In this document: in pieces, positions 35,700-46,600 of the stretch
How positions within the stretch are numbered: position 1 is the first letter of the stretch
Layout: every line of letters begins with the position of its first letter
Source: Petaurus breviceps papuanus
Lineage: Eukaryota; Chordata; Mammalia; Diprotodontia; Petauridae
Length of the DNA: 64,000 nt
Direction of reading: 5' to 3'
Assembly: GCA_028583685.1 (NCBI GenBank)
Contig: JAMXIF010001194.1
Location: forward strand, 3,814,065 to 3,878,064
Notes under the pieces: generated by a model
What the model saw: only the letters and a program-made list of their open reading frames with translations
Told to the model about the DNA's origin: nothing
Databases searched by the model: none
Made by a program: the position numbers and the translations under genes

Positions 35700-35960
35700 G
35701 GTGTTTTATTTTTAAAAACTTACTTTATTAATCAAAGATTTGCCTTCTCATCCTCCTATCCCAACCCTTTACCCCTATTTGAGAACAAAGGAACAACAAA
35801 ACCCATTAAAAATATGTTTAGTCAAAGAGGATTTTAATACTGGTCATGCCCAAAGATAAATTTGTCTTATTTTGCATACTGAGTCCTTCATCTCTCTATT
35901 AGGAGGTGGGTAGCATGTTTCATCATTAGTTGTCCCTTGCCCAATCCATTGAGAAGGTAA
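35700..35960 (-). mobile_element. L1 3' region, antisense
   Basis: Contains ttgcatactgagtccttcat and taggaggtgggtagcatgtt, the reverse complement of the marsupial L1 3' untranslated part. It may belong to the same L1 as 36280-37600. Confidence 0.5.
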
Positions 35961-36093
35961 GCAATATAATATCAATTATACATGTGAAATCATGCAAAAT
36001 ATTTGTATATTTGCCTAAAATATTCTTGGCTGTAAGACCATATCCCTTGCCTTCTAGAATATCATATTAAAAAAAAAAGATTCAAACCCATAA

Positions 36094-36263
36094 GGGGCAG
36101 ATTGGTGGCATAGTGAATAGAGTATTGGCCCTGGAGTCAGAAGGACTTGAGTTCAAATGTGGCCTCAGATACTTGACACACTAGCCGTGTGACCTTGGGC
36201 AAGTCACTTAACTCCAATTGCCCTGCCTTCCCCCCTCCAAAAAAAAAAGGCAAAAAAAAAAGA
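36094..36263 (+). mobile_element. tRNA-type SINE with 14-bp duplication and extra 5' bases
   Basis: SINE body starts ggggcagattggtggcatag and ends in an A-rich tail. The exact duplication tagaatatcatatt lies at 36055-36068 and 36264-36277, so the inserted unit includes 25 non-SINE bases (36069-36093) before the usual start. Confidence 0.88.
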
Positions 36264-36279
36264 TAGAATATCATATTCC

Positions 36280-37600
36280 AAGTTGTCTGCTCCTTTATAG
36301 TGCTGGCTGCTAAATCATGTGTGATCCTGACTGAGGCTCTTTGGTACTTGAATTCTTTCTTTCTAGTCACTTGCAGTAATTTTTTTTTTCATCTGGAAGC
36401 GCTGGATTTGGGCTGTGATATTCTCAGGAATTTTCATTTTGAAGTTTCAGGAGGTTTTCAGGAGGTGACCACTGGATTCTTTCTGTTTCTACTTTGCCTT
36501 CTGGTTCTAAGAGCTCTGGGCAGTTTTAAGATTTCATGAAATGTAGTATTTAGGCTCTTTTTTGGTCATGACATTCAGATAGTCCAATGATTCTTAATTT
36601 TTTTCTCTTCTATTTGTTTTTCAAGTCAATTATTTTTTCTGAGATATATTACATTTTCTTTTTTTTTTTCAGTCTTTTAACTTTGTTTTTAATATTTCTT
36701 GTCTCTTGAAGTCATTGGCTTCTCTTTGATCCATTCTGATTTTTAGGGAGTTTGTTGCTTGGAAAAGATTTTGTACTTCTTGTACCAAGCTATTAATTTC
36801 CTTTTCAGTTCTTTGGTAGGTCTCATTTCATTTCCATTTCCCCCCTAGGTTCTTTCATTCTATTTATAAAAATATTTAAGCTCTCTTTTTTAAAAGAGCT
36901 CTTGCTTCTTTTTTTTTTAGGAATTCTAGTTGAGTTTGAGTCCAAGCTGTGTTTTTCCCTGAGCTGTTGCTTGTCAGTGTTTTGGAGTCATTTTCTTCTG
37001 TCTTTGTGTCTTAAGCATCTCTGCCATGATGGAGTTCTTTATTGCTTGCTCATTCTTCAGCCTGCTTCCTGACTGTGGACTTCATAGTAAGGCTGGGCTC
37101 TGCCATACTTCTAGAGGAAAGGTTAGTCCTGTTGCTGCTTTCTTGGGAATATTGACTGTTGTGATATTCTAGGATCTCAGAGACAGATTGGGGACCTGCA
37201 AGTTTTCAGTGTTCCCAAAGTGGTCTGATCCAGGGCAAAAATCTGCTTGCTTCCTCCCTGGTCGGAGCTCTGCAAGTGCTTGACCTAGGTTTGGGTCTGG
37301 GCAAGAATGACTGCTATCATAGAAATCTCTGTTGGTTCAGAGTGACAGAAGGGTAGATTCCCCTTCCATCTGTGATTCCTACTTTGGTTATTTCTCTGCA
37401 GGCTGGACTAGATGCTGGAAACAAGACCCTCCTGTAAGCTAGGAGTCCCAGCCATACCACAGATGATTGCTTCTGAATTTTGTCCTTTCTCTCTACAAAG
37501 GCCTCCCTACCCAGCATGTCACTCCCCTTTGTAAATTCTTATCTAACTCTACCCTTGATCTGTGACCAGCTTTACAATTTTCTCTTTCTTTAACAACATC
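36280..37600 (-). mobile_element. L1 ORF1 and upstream region, antisense
   Basis: The minus strand reads as the coiled-coil part of a marsupial L1 ORF1: SLVQEVQNLF, IRMDQREANDFKRQEI, then EEKKLRIIGLSECHD at the lower end. The region above 36900 is probably the N-terminal part and 5'UTR; that assignment is less secure. Broken by several stops. Confidence 0.6.
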
Positions 37601-38138
37601 AAACAGAAAAGAACAAATGCCGAAGCAAGTAAATTCCCCAAGCCTGCATTCACAAGTCACATGTTGGCCTCAGCGGGGAGGGCCTAAGGCCTTTCCCCTC
37701 ACAGTATTGTCTCCATTGCCAGATGCCATCACGAGTCCAAAAGATCCACTGAGAGGGAAGCAAAATTAAAGCTTCTTCTAAACTAGTGGTCAGAAGACTA
37801 GAACTGGTTACAGAATGTCTATGAATACCTTACACAGAACTTCTCTTCCATGTCATCACAAGTCTTCCAGAAAGCAGGCTGCCTCGCCTTTCCTTTTCAA
37901 GTAGACACTGTAAAGATACTCCACACATGTGCCAGTCAGTTCTCTGGCGATTCTTTGGTTCACCTTGTCTTCCAAAGCTCTGCTCATAGTACAGAACATA
38001 GCCCTGAGATTCTAGTTGGTCTAGAAAGGAAGTGCAAAAAAGTTAAAATTTTAAATAAAAAAATGAACTGATTGTCACCAGTCTAAAATTTTGACACTAG
38101 CACTATTTCATGACAAAAAGTGGGGCTAGAAGAGTAGG
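37601..38138. other. Intergenic, no gene recognised
   Basis: Mixed sequence with no recognisable exon or repeat. Confidence 0.5.
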
Positions 38139-38146
38139 GTCTAGAT

Positions 38147-38761
38147 CATAGCTTCCCAAAATGTGAGATACTGCCCCTTGGGGCACACTGGAACATCCAG
38201 GGAGGCAATAGTAGCTTCAGGTACAATTGGGGGTATTGAATAAAAATAAGGGGGTGGAAGAAGAATAAGGAAAGAAGAGAAGAAAATTTTGAAAAACTGT
38301 TTTTACAAATTTCATCTGTTGTATAATAGAGTTAAAGTCATAGTGATTACATTGTTTTCTAAATAACACACAAAATGCAAATTATAATTGATCAGTGGTC
38401 AAGTCTGCCAACAGGTCTTAACACACAAGTGTTAGCAGGTGAGTATGTCTCAAATTGCCAGGAAGTCCAGCATGCATCAGCAGGAATATGTGCTTGTAAT
38501 GACTTCTTTACAATATGCTACTGTGCAGTTACATGATGCAATATTGCATCATCAAAATTTCAATGCAGGAAAAATAGAAATTTACCAAAAAAGTTATTAA
38601 ATTTAAGATGTCATTTTAAAAAAATTATATATTTTTTGAAATGACACAAATTAAAAAAAAAACATTAAAAGGTTAAAGAAAGTAGATTTTCAGCAGGGGC
38701 ACTGAGTAAATCTTTTTTTTTTTAAAGGGGGTGGTAGGCCAAATAAGTTTGGGAACCTCTG
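38147..38761. mobile_element. hAT-type non-autonomous DNA transposon, 615 bp
   Basis: Exact 8-bp duplication gtctagat at 38139-38146 and 38762-38769. Inverted ends: catagcttcccaaaat on the left, cagaggttcccaaact read inward from the right. Both fit the hAT pattern CAGxGxTTCCCAAA. The interior is AT-rich and has no transposase frame. Confidence 0.88.
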
Positions 38762-38769
38762 GTCTAGAT

Positions 38770-39214
38770 GGAAAGATTTTTTTAGCCAAAAAAGTAAGAC
38801 TTAAAAAGTTGTTCTGTATTGGGATATTTATATTAAGGATAAGGGTGTAATTAAAACTAGCCCTTTGCAAAATGTTACTGTTTCAAGTACAAGTTTAGTT
38901 GCTAATTCTTTTAAAATAAGTTAACTAAGTTTTGGTTTCTTTAGTTTGATTACTAAATATGCCCCTTATTAACTGAGTATTCAATAAATGTCCACATGAA
39001 AAAATAAAAATCCCAGGGCACGTGCCCTAATAAGATGTCCTATGGATGCCTATGAATATTCTAGATATAGTCTGACCAAGCAGATTACAGCAAACCTATC
39101 ACTTCCCCATTACAGGAATCTGATCCTTTCCTAATTCAGCCTAACCAAGATCCCATTAGGTTTTTTGGCTGCCATATCACACTGTTGACTCATATTGAGC
39201 ATATAGTTCAGGTC
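38770..39214. other. Intergenic, no gene recognised
   Basis: AT-rich. Part of 39000-39210 may be an old antisense CR1-like piece (ccttacag/ccaagatcccattagg), too diverged to support. Confidence 0.4.
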
Positions 39215-39871
39215 TTTTTTATTTTTTTAAGGAAATTAAAACACCTTACTCTTAATTTTTTTATTCCATTCTACTACAAAACACTTGACCTATAGTTGTA
39301 AATACAAGTGCATATAAAAAAAGAAATAAAGACCTTATAAAAATACTGATAATGACTCAACAGTTTGTAAAAATTCAGATAACTTTTTTTATACATTTCA
39401 TTAGTCAAAATGTGTGTACTTCCCTTACCCCCAAAACCATGTACTTGAAAAGAGATCATTAATGACTTTAGAATTAGTTACAAACAAAAATGTTTAGTTC
39501 TTTGAAAAGGCTGAAAAAGCTTTTTTCAGAGCCCACATCAGCAGCTGTGGTTTCAATTTCGATTTTTTCTGGAAATACCAGTGCTTCACTTTCTGGTGTG
39601 GGAAATCACTCTTGGTAGACTTTAGGATAAGATTTCTGGAACTCCTTCAGTTTGTTTGTTTCATTTTATCCTTCACTGACCATTTGGTATCCATGATAAT
39701 TTCCTCTAACCATATTGCTAGGGGTTGTTATTAAAATTCTTCTGGACTAATCTGCAGACAAAGTTGCATCAGTATCTGCTTCTAAGTACTTTATCTGGAT
39801 CCATTTATTTATTTATTTATTTTTGGGAGGGCAGTTGGGGTGAAGTGACTTGCCTAAGGTCATATGGCTAG

Positions 39872-39913
<42 letters not shown>

Positions 39914-41085
39914 AGTGTCTGAGGCCAGATTTGAACTCAAGTTCTCCTGACTCCAGCGCTGGTGCTCTATTCACTGGGCCAACTAGCCGCCCCCCCTGAA
40001 CCCTTTTAGATGGACTACTTGTTTCTCTATCAAATTCTTCAAGTAAGAGAGAACTTGCAAGATCTCCTGAAGATTGTCCATCAGAAATGTCACTAGCCTG
40101 GCAGCTAACATAACAGGTCATCCAAATTTACTTCATCTTTGAAGCACAGAATACAATGTGAAAAAGTCTGAACCATCAGAGTATGGGCACCAAGGCCATC
40201 ACAGAACAGTGGCATCTTCTTGTTTAAGCAGGTCTTCAACATCATCCTCATCAACAATTGTAACTTTCTCTGAATTTCAGGGGGCAGGATGAGATAGTAA
40301 ATCTGAAATGCTTCAATAATAATTTTCTGTTTCTATAACAAACCCAGTACACTGACAAAAGCATCAAAAATCTGAAATGTGAGCAGATGTTCCTTCAAGT
40401 GACATAGTAATAATCTACTGTAGTTTTAGAGACATCTTTTTTGAACCTAAATACCTGTGCTGCTTCGAGTTTTAACAACTAGGCCAATTTGCTAAGTATT
40501 TCATGGCTAATAGTCCCCAGTGAGGAAATTCTTTGGATTTATCCATGAGGTTGACAACACCTTGCTTTACCAACACTGTGTAACTTGTGGATGATAAACT
40601 TTGAGTTGACAAGGTCCAAAACTTCCTCCAGGAATCCTCCAAGGATTTTCTGTAAATGTGATAATGTCATAGACTTCCAGATCTCCTCTGCTTTGACCTC
40701 TTGTCAGCTGTCTCTGGTAGGTAGATGAGTACTTCTCCATTTGAGATATTGTGAATTTGTATTAGGTTTCAGAATTTATCACAATAGGCCTCACTGGTAC
40801 ATTATCTTGGGAAGCACCTCGCCAATCAGTCCAGTCTGGGAATTTGATAATTCTTGCTCCGTAGGGTGATCTCTTTGGCTATGATTTCAGGGTGAAGAAG
40901 GAGGAAAGCAGTAGAGAAGTGGACTGTCCATGATCTTATTGTTTGTTTGAGAATAATTTCTGGACAGAAGTTCTGGCCATACCTTAGTAGATCCTGTAAC
41001 CAAACCACATCTTCTGAGGCTACTTAGCAATGTTTATAACTTTTGAAATGACCTCTTTGTTTCAGAAGCAGCATATTAGATACTA
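39215..41085 (-). pseudogene. DEPDC1B: Processed pseudogene of DEPDC1B
   Basis: Read on the minus strand, the sequence matches DEP domain-containing protein 1B from about residue 26 to its C-terminus with no introns. Recognisable pieces in order are FKSYKHC, DLLRYGQNFCPEI, QDNVPVRPIVINSET, YHPQVTQ region, [37 protein letters not shown], then [18 protein letters not shown], and KPQLLMWALKKAFSAFQRTK. In human these read SYEHCF, QENIPVRPVVMNSE, LFDAFVSVLGLL and KPQLLMWALKKPF. Many stops and frameshifts are present, about 30 residues are missing within the DEP domain, and a SINE is inserted at 39802-40003. A minus-strand AATAAA at 39265-39260, followed by an A-rich tract (39228-39215), fits a retrotransposed poly(A) end. 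It is 5'-truncated and not functional. Confidence 0.9.
39802..40003 (-). mobile_element. tRNA-type SINE with internal TG repeat, inside the DEPDC1B pseudogene
   Basis: Antisense copy between ggcagttggggtgaagtgac and ccaactagccgcccc. It interrupts the pseudogene at a VQ codon pair, with diverged 8-base duplications (ctggatcc and ctgaaccc). A run of about 19 TG units lies at 39873-39911, at the same internal site as in the copy at 52290. Confidence 0.88.
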
Positions 41086-41339
41086 GAAAAAAACCCTGTT
41101 GTTTTCATTTCACAGCCTCATAGAGAGGTAGTGCCCGGGTTCAGTTATTCTGTGTTTCACAGCCCCACCCTGGTGCTGCCCTTCTAGTTTGTCCAAATGT
41201 CCCCTGTCCCCTTCCTCGTGCCAGATGCAACCCGGCAATGCCTGTGGGACTGGGGAGACACTTTCTAGGGATATTCCAATCCCCCACACACCAGGGAAAT
41301 TGTAACACTCCCAGATCTTTTTCAAACAAACTGTCTAAC

Positions 41340-42085
41340 CAGATCTCCCTCATCTTGGAAACTGGATTTCTTGAATAGATTAGTTGAAGTTAATTTCTCA
41401 AACCCATGTGTTGTACTAAGTTTACTTTTATCCCTATTACATTTCATCTTCTAATTTTCTAGCTTTTCAAGATCTTTTTGAAAACTGGCTGTCATCCATC
41501 TTGTTAGTTAGCTATGCCTCCTGGCTTTCAGGTCACTCAAAAATTTGATAAGCATGCCATCTATACTTTTAACCAAGTCATTGATAAGAATGTGAAACAA
41601 CCTGGGATCAATCACAGATCCCTGGGTCACTTCTTTGGCCATCTCCTTCCAAGCTGACATGAAACAATTAGCAACTATTCTTTGAGTTTGCCATTTAACT
41701 GCATCTGAAGACTTCTATTTGCACTATCGCCTAGCTCTCATCTCCCCATCTTTTCAATAAGAACAGCATGAAATATTTTTTCACTTTTCTAAAATAAAGG
41801 TGTAAATTATGCCAATTACATCCCCCTTTTCTACTAGTTTAGTAATCCCATTAAAAAAATGGAAATAAGGTTAATTTGGGATGATCTATTCTTAATGAAG
41901 CCATGGTGGTTCTTTTGTATTCTCCTTACCCAGAGTTTCACTAACTCTCTCTCTTTAGTCATTCCTTCTAGAATTTCATAGGAATCAAAGTCAAATTTAC
42001 TAGCCTATAGTTTGCAGAATCCATACTCTTTCTTCTTTTCAAAACTGGGATGAAATAATATCCCCTATTTTTGTAATACATAAAT
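41340..42085 (-). mobile_element. CR1/L3-like LINE fragment, antisense
   Basis: On the plus strand it carries atttgataagcatgccatct, tcattgataagaatgtgaaa, ctattctttgagtttgccat and agcctatagtttgcagaatc. These are the reverse complement of the CR1-clade reverse transcriptase region widely conserved in amniotes. Confidence 0.7.
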
Positions 42086-42089
42086 AAAA

Positions 42090-42735
42090 ATAAGTATGAA
42101 AATAAAAGCTCTTTGAAGGATCCTCCATTTTTAAGAATATAAAGGGATTCTGAGCCCAAAACATTTGAGAACAATAGAAATTCGTACAAAATAGGCCAAT
42201 GTGTCCCTTGAAAAAAAAGTATTACCCAGATTTGTTGAGGTAAGGAAAATTGTTCTAATAGTCAAATAGGGATAAGGACTGTGCCTGTGATTTTACTGGG
42301 ATAGGAAAATCCTGAATGAAGAAACTCCCTCTAAAATGGTCAGCAGTTTCTCTGAAATTTCTAGTAGTAGAGAACTGCTTAGAACACTGAGGGATTAAAT
42401 GATTGGCCCTGGGTCACACGGCTAGTATATATCAGTCATCCAGTCAACGAGCATATATGTGTGTGTGTGTATACACACACAGTGCTTCCTATGGATGCAG
42501 ACCTCTGCTGATTGCTGTTAATACAAAGAAAAACAAAAGACAATTCCTGCCCTGAAGGAGATCAGTCAAATGGAGGAGGCAAGATGAAAACAAGTATGAA
42601 TGGACAAGATAAACTTAAAATAATTAACAGAGAGGGAAGGCAGTAGAATCAAGGGGGAACAGCAAGGAGGAACAGCAAGTGTCACTGGATTGCAGAGTAT
42701 GTAGGACAAGATTTGTAGTCTAAAATGAGAAAGTG
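42090..42735. other. Intergenic, little recognised
   Basis: A short TG/CA run at about 42457-42480 and an L2-antisense-like stretch near 42470-42690 (ctgccctgaaggagatcag, gcagagtatgtaggacaaga). No gene. Confidence 0.45.
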
Positions 42736-42737
42736 TT

Positions 42738-42766
42738 GTGTGTGTGTGAGAGAGAGAGAAGAGAGA

Positions 42767-42841
<75 letters not shown>
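42738..42841. repeat. GT/GA microsatellite
   Basis: A short TG run leads into about 90 bases of GA repeats with a few interruptions near its start. Confidence 0.97.
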
Positions 42842-42846
<5 letters not shown>

Positions 42847-42904
42847 GGGTAGGTCTTCAACCCAGTTATTCTTAGCTTGGAAGCCCATTCTATAGCCATT
42901 ATCC

Positions 42905-43087
42905 TAAGCAACTAGGTGATGAAGTGGGATAGAAAGCTGGACCTAGAGTCAGGAAGCTGCCCTGAATTCAAATGTATGTCCCTAGGAAAGTCACTTTAAC
43001 CTCAGTTGCCTCATCTGTAAAATGGGGATAATGATTGCATCTGTCACCCCCGGTCGTTGTAAGAATAAAATGAGACAATATTTGCAC
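42905..43087 (+). repeat. MIR-like SINE fragment upstream of RNF114
   Basis: gatgaagtgggatagaaagc head, ggaaagtcactttaacctca core and tcatctgtaaaatggggata end. It stops just before the mariner-type MITE. Confidence 0.7.
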
Positions 43088-43091
43088 TATA

Positions 43092-43185
43092 TAGTGTCCC
43101 GAAAGTCAGAGCAGTTTTTGAGTTATTAAAGCCTAAACTTAAAGCCATTAAAGTTTAAAACTGCAGTAAGACTTTTGGAACACTG
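43092..43185. mobile_element. Mariner-type MITE, 94 bp, next to the RNF114 promoter
   Basis: Inverted ends tagtgtcccgaaagtc and (read inward from the right) cagtgttccaaaagtc, continuing into a palindromic body (gcagtttttgagttattaaa against tttaaaactgcag). TA flanks at 43090-43091 and 43186-43187. It ends 166 bases before the RNF114 ATG. Confidence 0.85.
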
Positions 43186-43204
43186 TATGAAATTATGATT
43201 ATGA

Positions 43205-43620
43205 TTACTCAGCGTTTTTCCTCTTCTCCCCGCCCCTCCGTTCCCGCCCCTCTCCCCTCCCCGCCCCTCCTCCTCCTAGTCCCTCCTCTCCCCCTCCCGC
43301 CCCCCCCCTCCTTACTTCCCGGCCGCCGTCGCTCAGTTCTCCTTGGACAAGATGGCGTTGGACGGCGGCTCGGGACTGTTTGGGGCCGCGGCGGCGGCGA
43401 ACCCCTTGTCCCGCTTTACGTGCCCGGTGTGCCTGGAGGTGTACGAGAAGCCGGAGCGGGCGCCCTGCGGACACATGTATGCGGGGAGGGGGCTGAAGAG
43501 AGATGACTGCCGTAGGAGCGGGACCGGGGGCCGGCAGCCGGGGCCGGGGCCGGGGCTGGGACTGGGACTGGGACTGAGGGGCCTGGAGAAGGCTGGCTGG
43601 AGGCGCTCAGGGATCGGGGG
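43205..43620 (+). promoter_or_regulatory. RNF114: RNF114 CpG island and promoter
   Basis: A C-rich, then CpG-rich block covers the upstream 150 bases, coding exon 1 and the start of intron 1. No TATA box is seen, as usual for a housekeeping CpG promoter. A GGGACTG repeat (43555-43575) lies at the start of the intron. The start site is probably within 43270-43345. Confidence 0.75.
43352..43476 (+). CDS. RNF114: RNF114 coding exon 1
   Basis: Starts with ATG in context acaagATGG and encodes residues 1-41 plus two bases of codon 42. It holds the first RING cysteines (CPVC, then CGH). The donor is ACACAT|GTATGC, somewhat weak at +3 to +6. Exon 2 supplies the C that completes ATC, giving the RING sequence GHIFC, as expected (human GHVFC). 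Confidence 0.93.
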
Positions 43621-46600
43621 CGCCTTTGAGCTACTTCTGAGCGGAGAGACAGACACTGGAAGAAGGAGGAAGTTCGAGAGCCCGGGGGCCAGGGTCCGAG
43701 AGAGGGGGCAGGAGGGAAGGGGGCTGCTGGGGCGGGGGAGGGGAGTGTGTCAGGAGGGAGGTGAGGGGGGCCCAGGCGAGAGAAAGGGAGTGAAGGGAGA
43801 GGGAAAATGAAGATTAGATAATGGGACCCAGGTGGGGGGGTGGGGAGGAACGGGGATGGGAAGTGGGTCTTAGAGTCCGACCTTCCCAGCTGTGTGACCT
43901 TGGGGTAAGTCAAGTTAACTTCTGTGGGACTCCCCATCTTCATCTGTAAAATGAGGGGATTGGACCCAATAACCTCTAGAAACTCTTCCAGTTCTAAAAT
44001 GATCTTGTGGTTCGGGGCCGAGGAAAAGACTGCGGGGTGGGGTTGAACCTCAGGGGTGGGTCTTCTAGGTCTAGGAATGGGAGTAAGGGGTCTGCATAGG
44101 AGAGGGAGTGGGGTTCAGGGGAAAGGAAATGGGAGTGTGGAGAGAAGAGGACTGGAGAAAAGATGCAAGGTGGTGGCTGACAGAGATGGCCGAAGGAATT
44201 GGAGAAGACAGGTAGCGGGGAGAACGGAAGAGGGAGGGAGTGATGAAATATTGAAGCTTTTTCTTGTCTAATATTCTGTGATTCTGTGAAATGTGAAAGG
44301 AAAGGGCTCGGATAGGAAGAGGGAAACATTGGCGGAATGGAAGATTTGGGGAGGCCCTGGGGGGGGGGGGTGGGAAGCCGTAGTAAGTGAGGGGCTCTTG
44401 GTAAAGTTGACGGGACCTCTGGTGAGGTAGGTGTGCCGCCTCGCCTGCTTGACCCCACCAGAATAAAAGCCATCGAATTAACCTTTGAAATTTGGCTGTA
44501 AACTTGAGCATTTGCTATGCCCTCGAATTTTTAACTTTTAGACAAAGGACTTAACATTCATTTTCCTTTTCCTAACCCTATTTTTGGTGCTTATGATGGA
44601 AATGAGTTTGATGCTTAGGACGCTACTAGTTTAGCTCACTGGAGTAAAGATTTAACTTTAGCGTTCAAAATAGAAAAAGTGGGTGGGGCATCAGAATTTA
44701 GCTTGGGAGAAATGGTAGGAAATTGAAACTGAAAACCTATTTGGAAACTGAAAGCGTTTAAAAATACTAGTGGAATTAAAATAACATTAGTTGAATATGA
44801 ATTATGAATCATTATATAATCATCTATAGTGCCAGATAACAGTTTGAATGTGATCTATACTTTATAGGATTGAAGATTTTGGAACACGATTTTGTGTTAC
44901 TTTGAAGAGGTAGTTTGCTATAGTAAAAGTTACCCAGGACTATGAAATCACAAGATTTGGATTCTAGTTCCTTTCTGCCACTAATTCATCTGTGTGTCTT
45001 TGAGGAGGTTAGATTTACCTTTCTGAGCCTCAGCTTTCTCATTTGAAAAACGTACTTTCCAGGATTGTTGTGAGGATTAAATGAGATAGAAGTGAAAGTG
45101 AAGTACTATACAAATGTAAGTTGTTAGAGTTTTTTGTTTGCTGGTCTCACTTTTCATTAAGTTTCCTTTGAGATAGATATCTACTTAAATTAGTATTTTA
45201 ATAGCCTACACATGTATTCAATAAGCATGTTTAGTCATTATTGCAGATCCAAATCCAATATGTCTTTCCCACAAAAGCATCATCCTGCTTTATTAAGCCT
45301 AGAGACAATTGTAATCATGGGGCACACTGGGCTTTATAAGAAATGATACAAGTGGAATGTACTTGTTATCAGGATGGCAGCTGTTGGTAATATATTGCCA
45401 TTGCAGACTTTCTGGTAGATCTTCTTGTAAATGTTTTGTCTTAAATCCACCACATTGGATAAATTGCTCTTTATTGATGGACTGTTTATTGTTTATAATG
45501 AGTAATTTTCTGTCACCAGATCTTCATTAGTTGGCATATCGTGGTTGGCTGATGAGATATACACAGAGTATCTTCCTGACTATGAACTCTAGTCAAATCA
45601 TTTTGTTTCTGTTTTAGCTTTTGTGCTGTTTGCCTGCAGCAGTGTCTAAAACCGAAGAAACCTGTCTGTGGAGTCTGTCGAAGTGCTCTGTCCCTGGGAA
45701 CCAAAGCTGTGGACTTAGAAAAGCAAATTGAAGCGACGGAAGCAACTTGTAATGGCTGCAAAAAAAATGTATGTGCAACAATCAAGAGGGAAGCATACAG
45801 GTGCATTCCACTTGTCACTTGTGCCTTTTTGAAATTCATTTGGTAAATAAGTGAGGGAATTTATTCTTAGTGGTTACTATGCTACTAAACAATAATAAAA
45901 TCTGATATTTATATGGAACTTGATAATTTAACAGTGCTTTCCTTTCTAGGTTTATAAGTTTAGGTAGTTTAGGTATTATAAGAATTTTTATTTATTTATT
46001 TTTTGCTTTTTGGAGGGGGGATGGTAGAGCAATTGGGGTTAAGTGACTTGCCCAAGGTCACAAGGATAGTATTAAGTATCTGAGGCCAGATTTGAACTCA
46101 GGTCCTCTTAACTCCAGGGCTGGTGCTCTGTTCACTGTGCCACCTAGCCTCCCCCTAGTATAAGAATTTTATCCCTATTTTATGAGGAGAAAGAAAACTA
46201 AATGGTCAAAGAGATTAAATTGACAGATCAGTCAATAAACATTTATCAAGTATTTATATGCTAGGCATTCTGCTAAGTGTTGGGGATATAAAAAAGAGGC
46301 AAAAGACAATCCTAGTCCTTAAAGAGCTCACAGTCTAATAGGGGAGAAAACAAGCAAACAATTAAGTATAAACAAGCTATAAATGGCACAAAAAATAAAT
46401 AGTTAGAAGAAGGAAGGCACAGGAATTGAATGGAATAGTCAGAAGGCCAGTGTCACTGGGTCAAAGAGTACATGTTGGGGAGTAAGATGAAAGAAGACTG
46501 AAAAACCCAAGGGTTATGAAGAACTTTGAATGCCAAATAGAGAATTTTGTTTTTGACCCTGGCAGTGATAGGGAGCCATTGGAGTTCATTGAGTAAGGGG

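Noticed and set aside
36280-37600. Possible coding exon with coiled-coil translation on the minus strand
   Set aside because: Matches the L1 ORF1 coiled-coil pattern, with stops and poly-T tracts. It is a LINE remnant.
42682-42911. Leu-Ser repeat open frames
   Set aside because: Artefact of the GA microsatellite.
43416-44511. Several open frames of 146-175 residues on both strands at the start of RNF114 intron 1
   Set aside because: They are GC- and purine-rich readings of the CpG island and intron, with repetitive Pro/Ser or Gly/Arg content; the spliced RNF114 frame explains the coding part.
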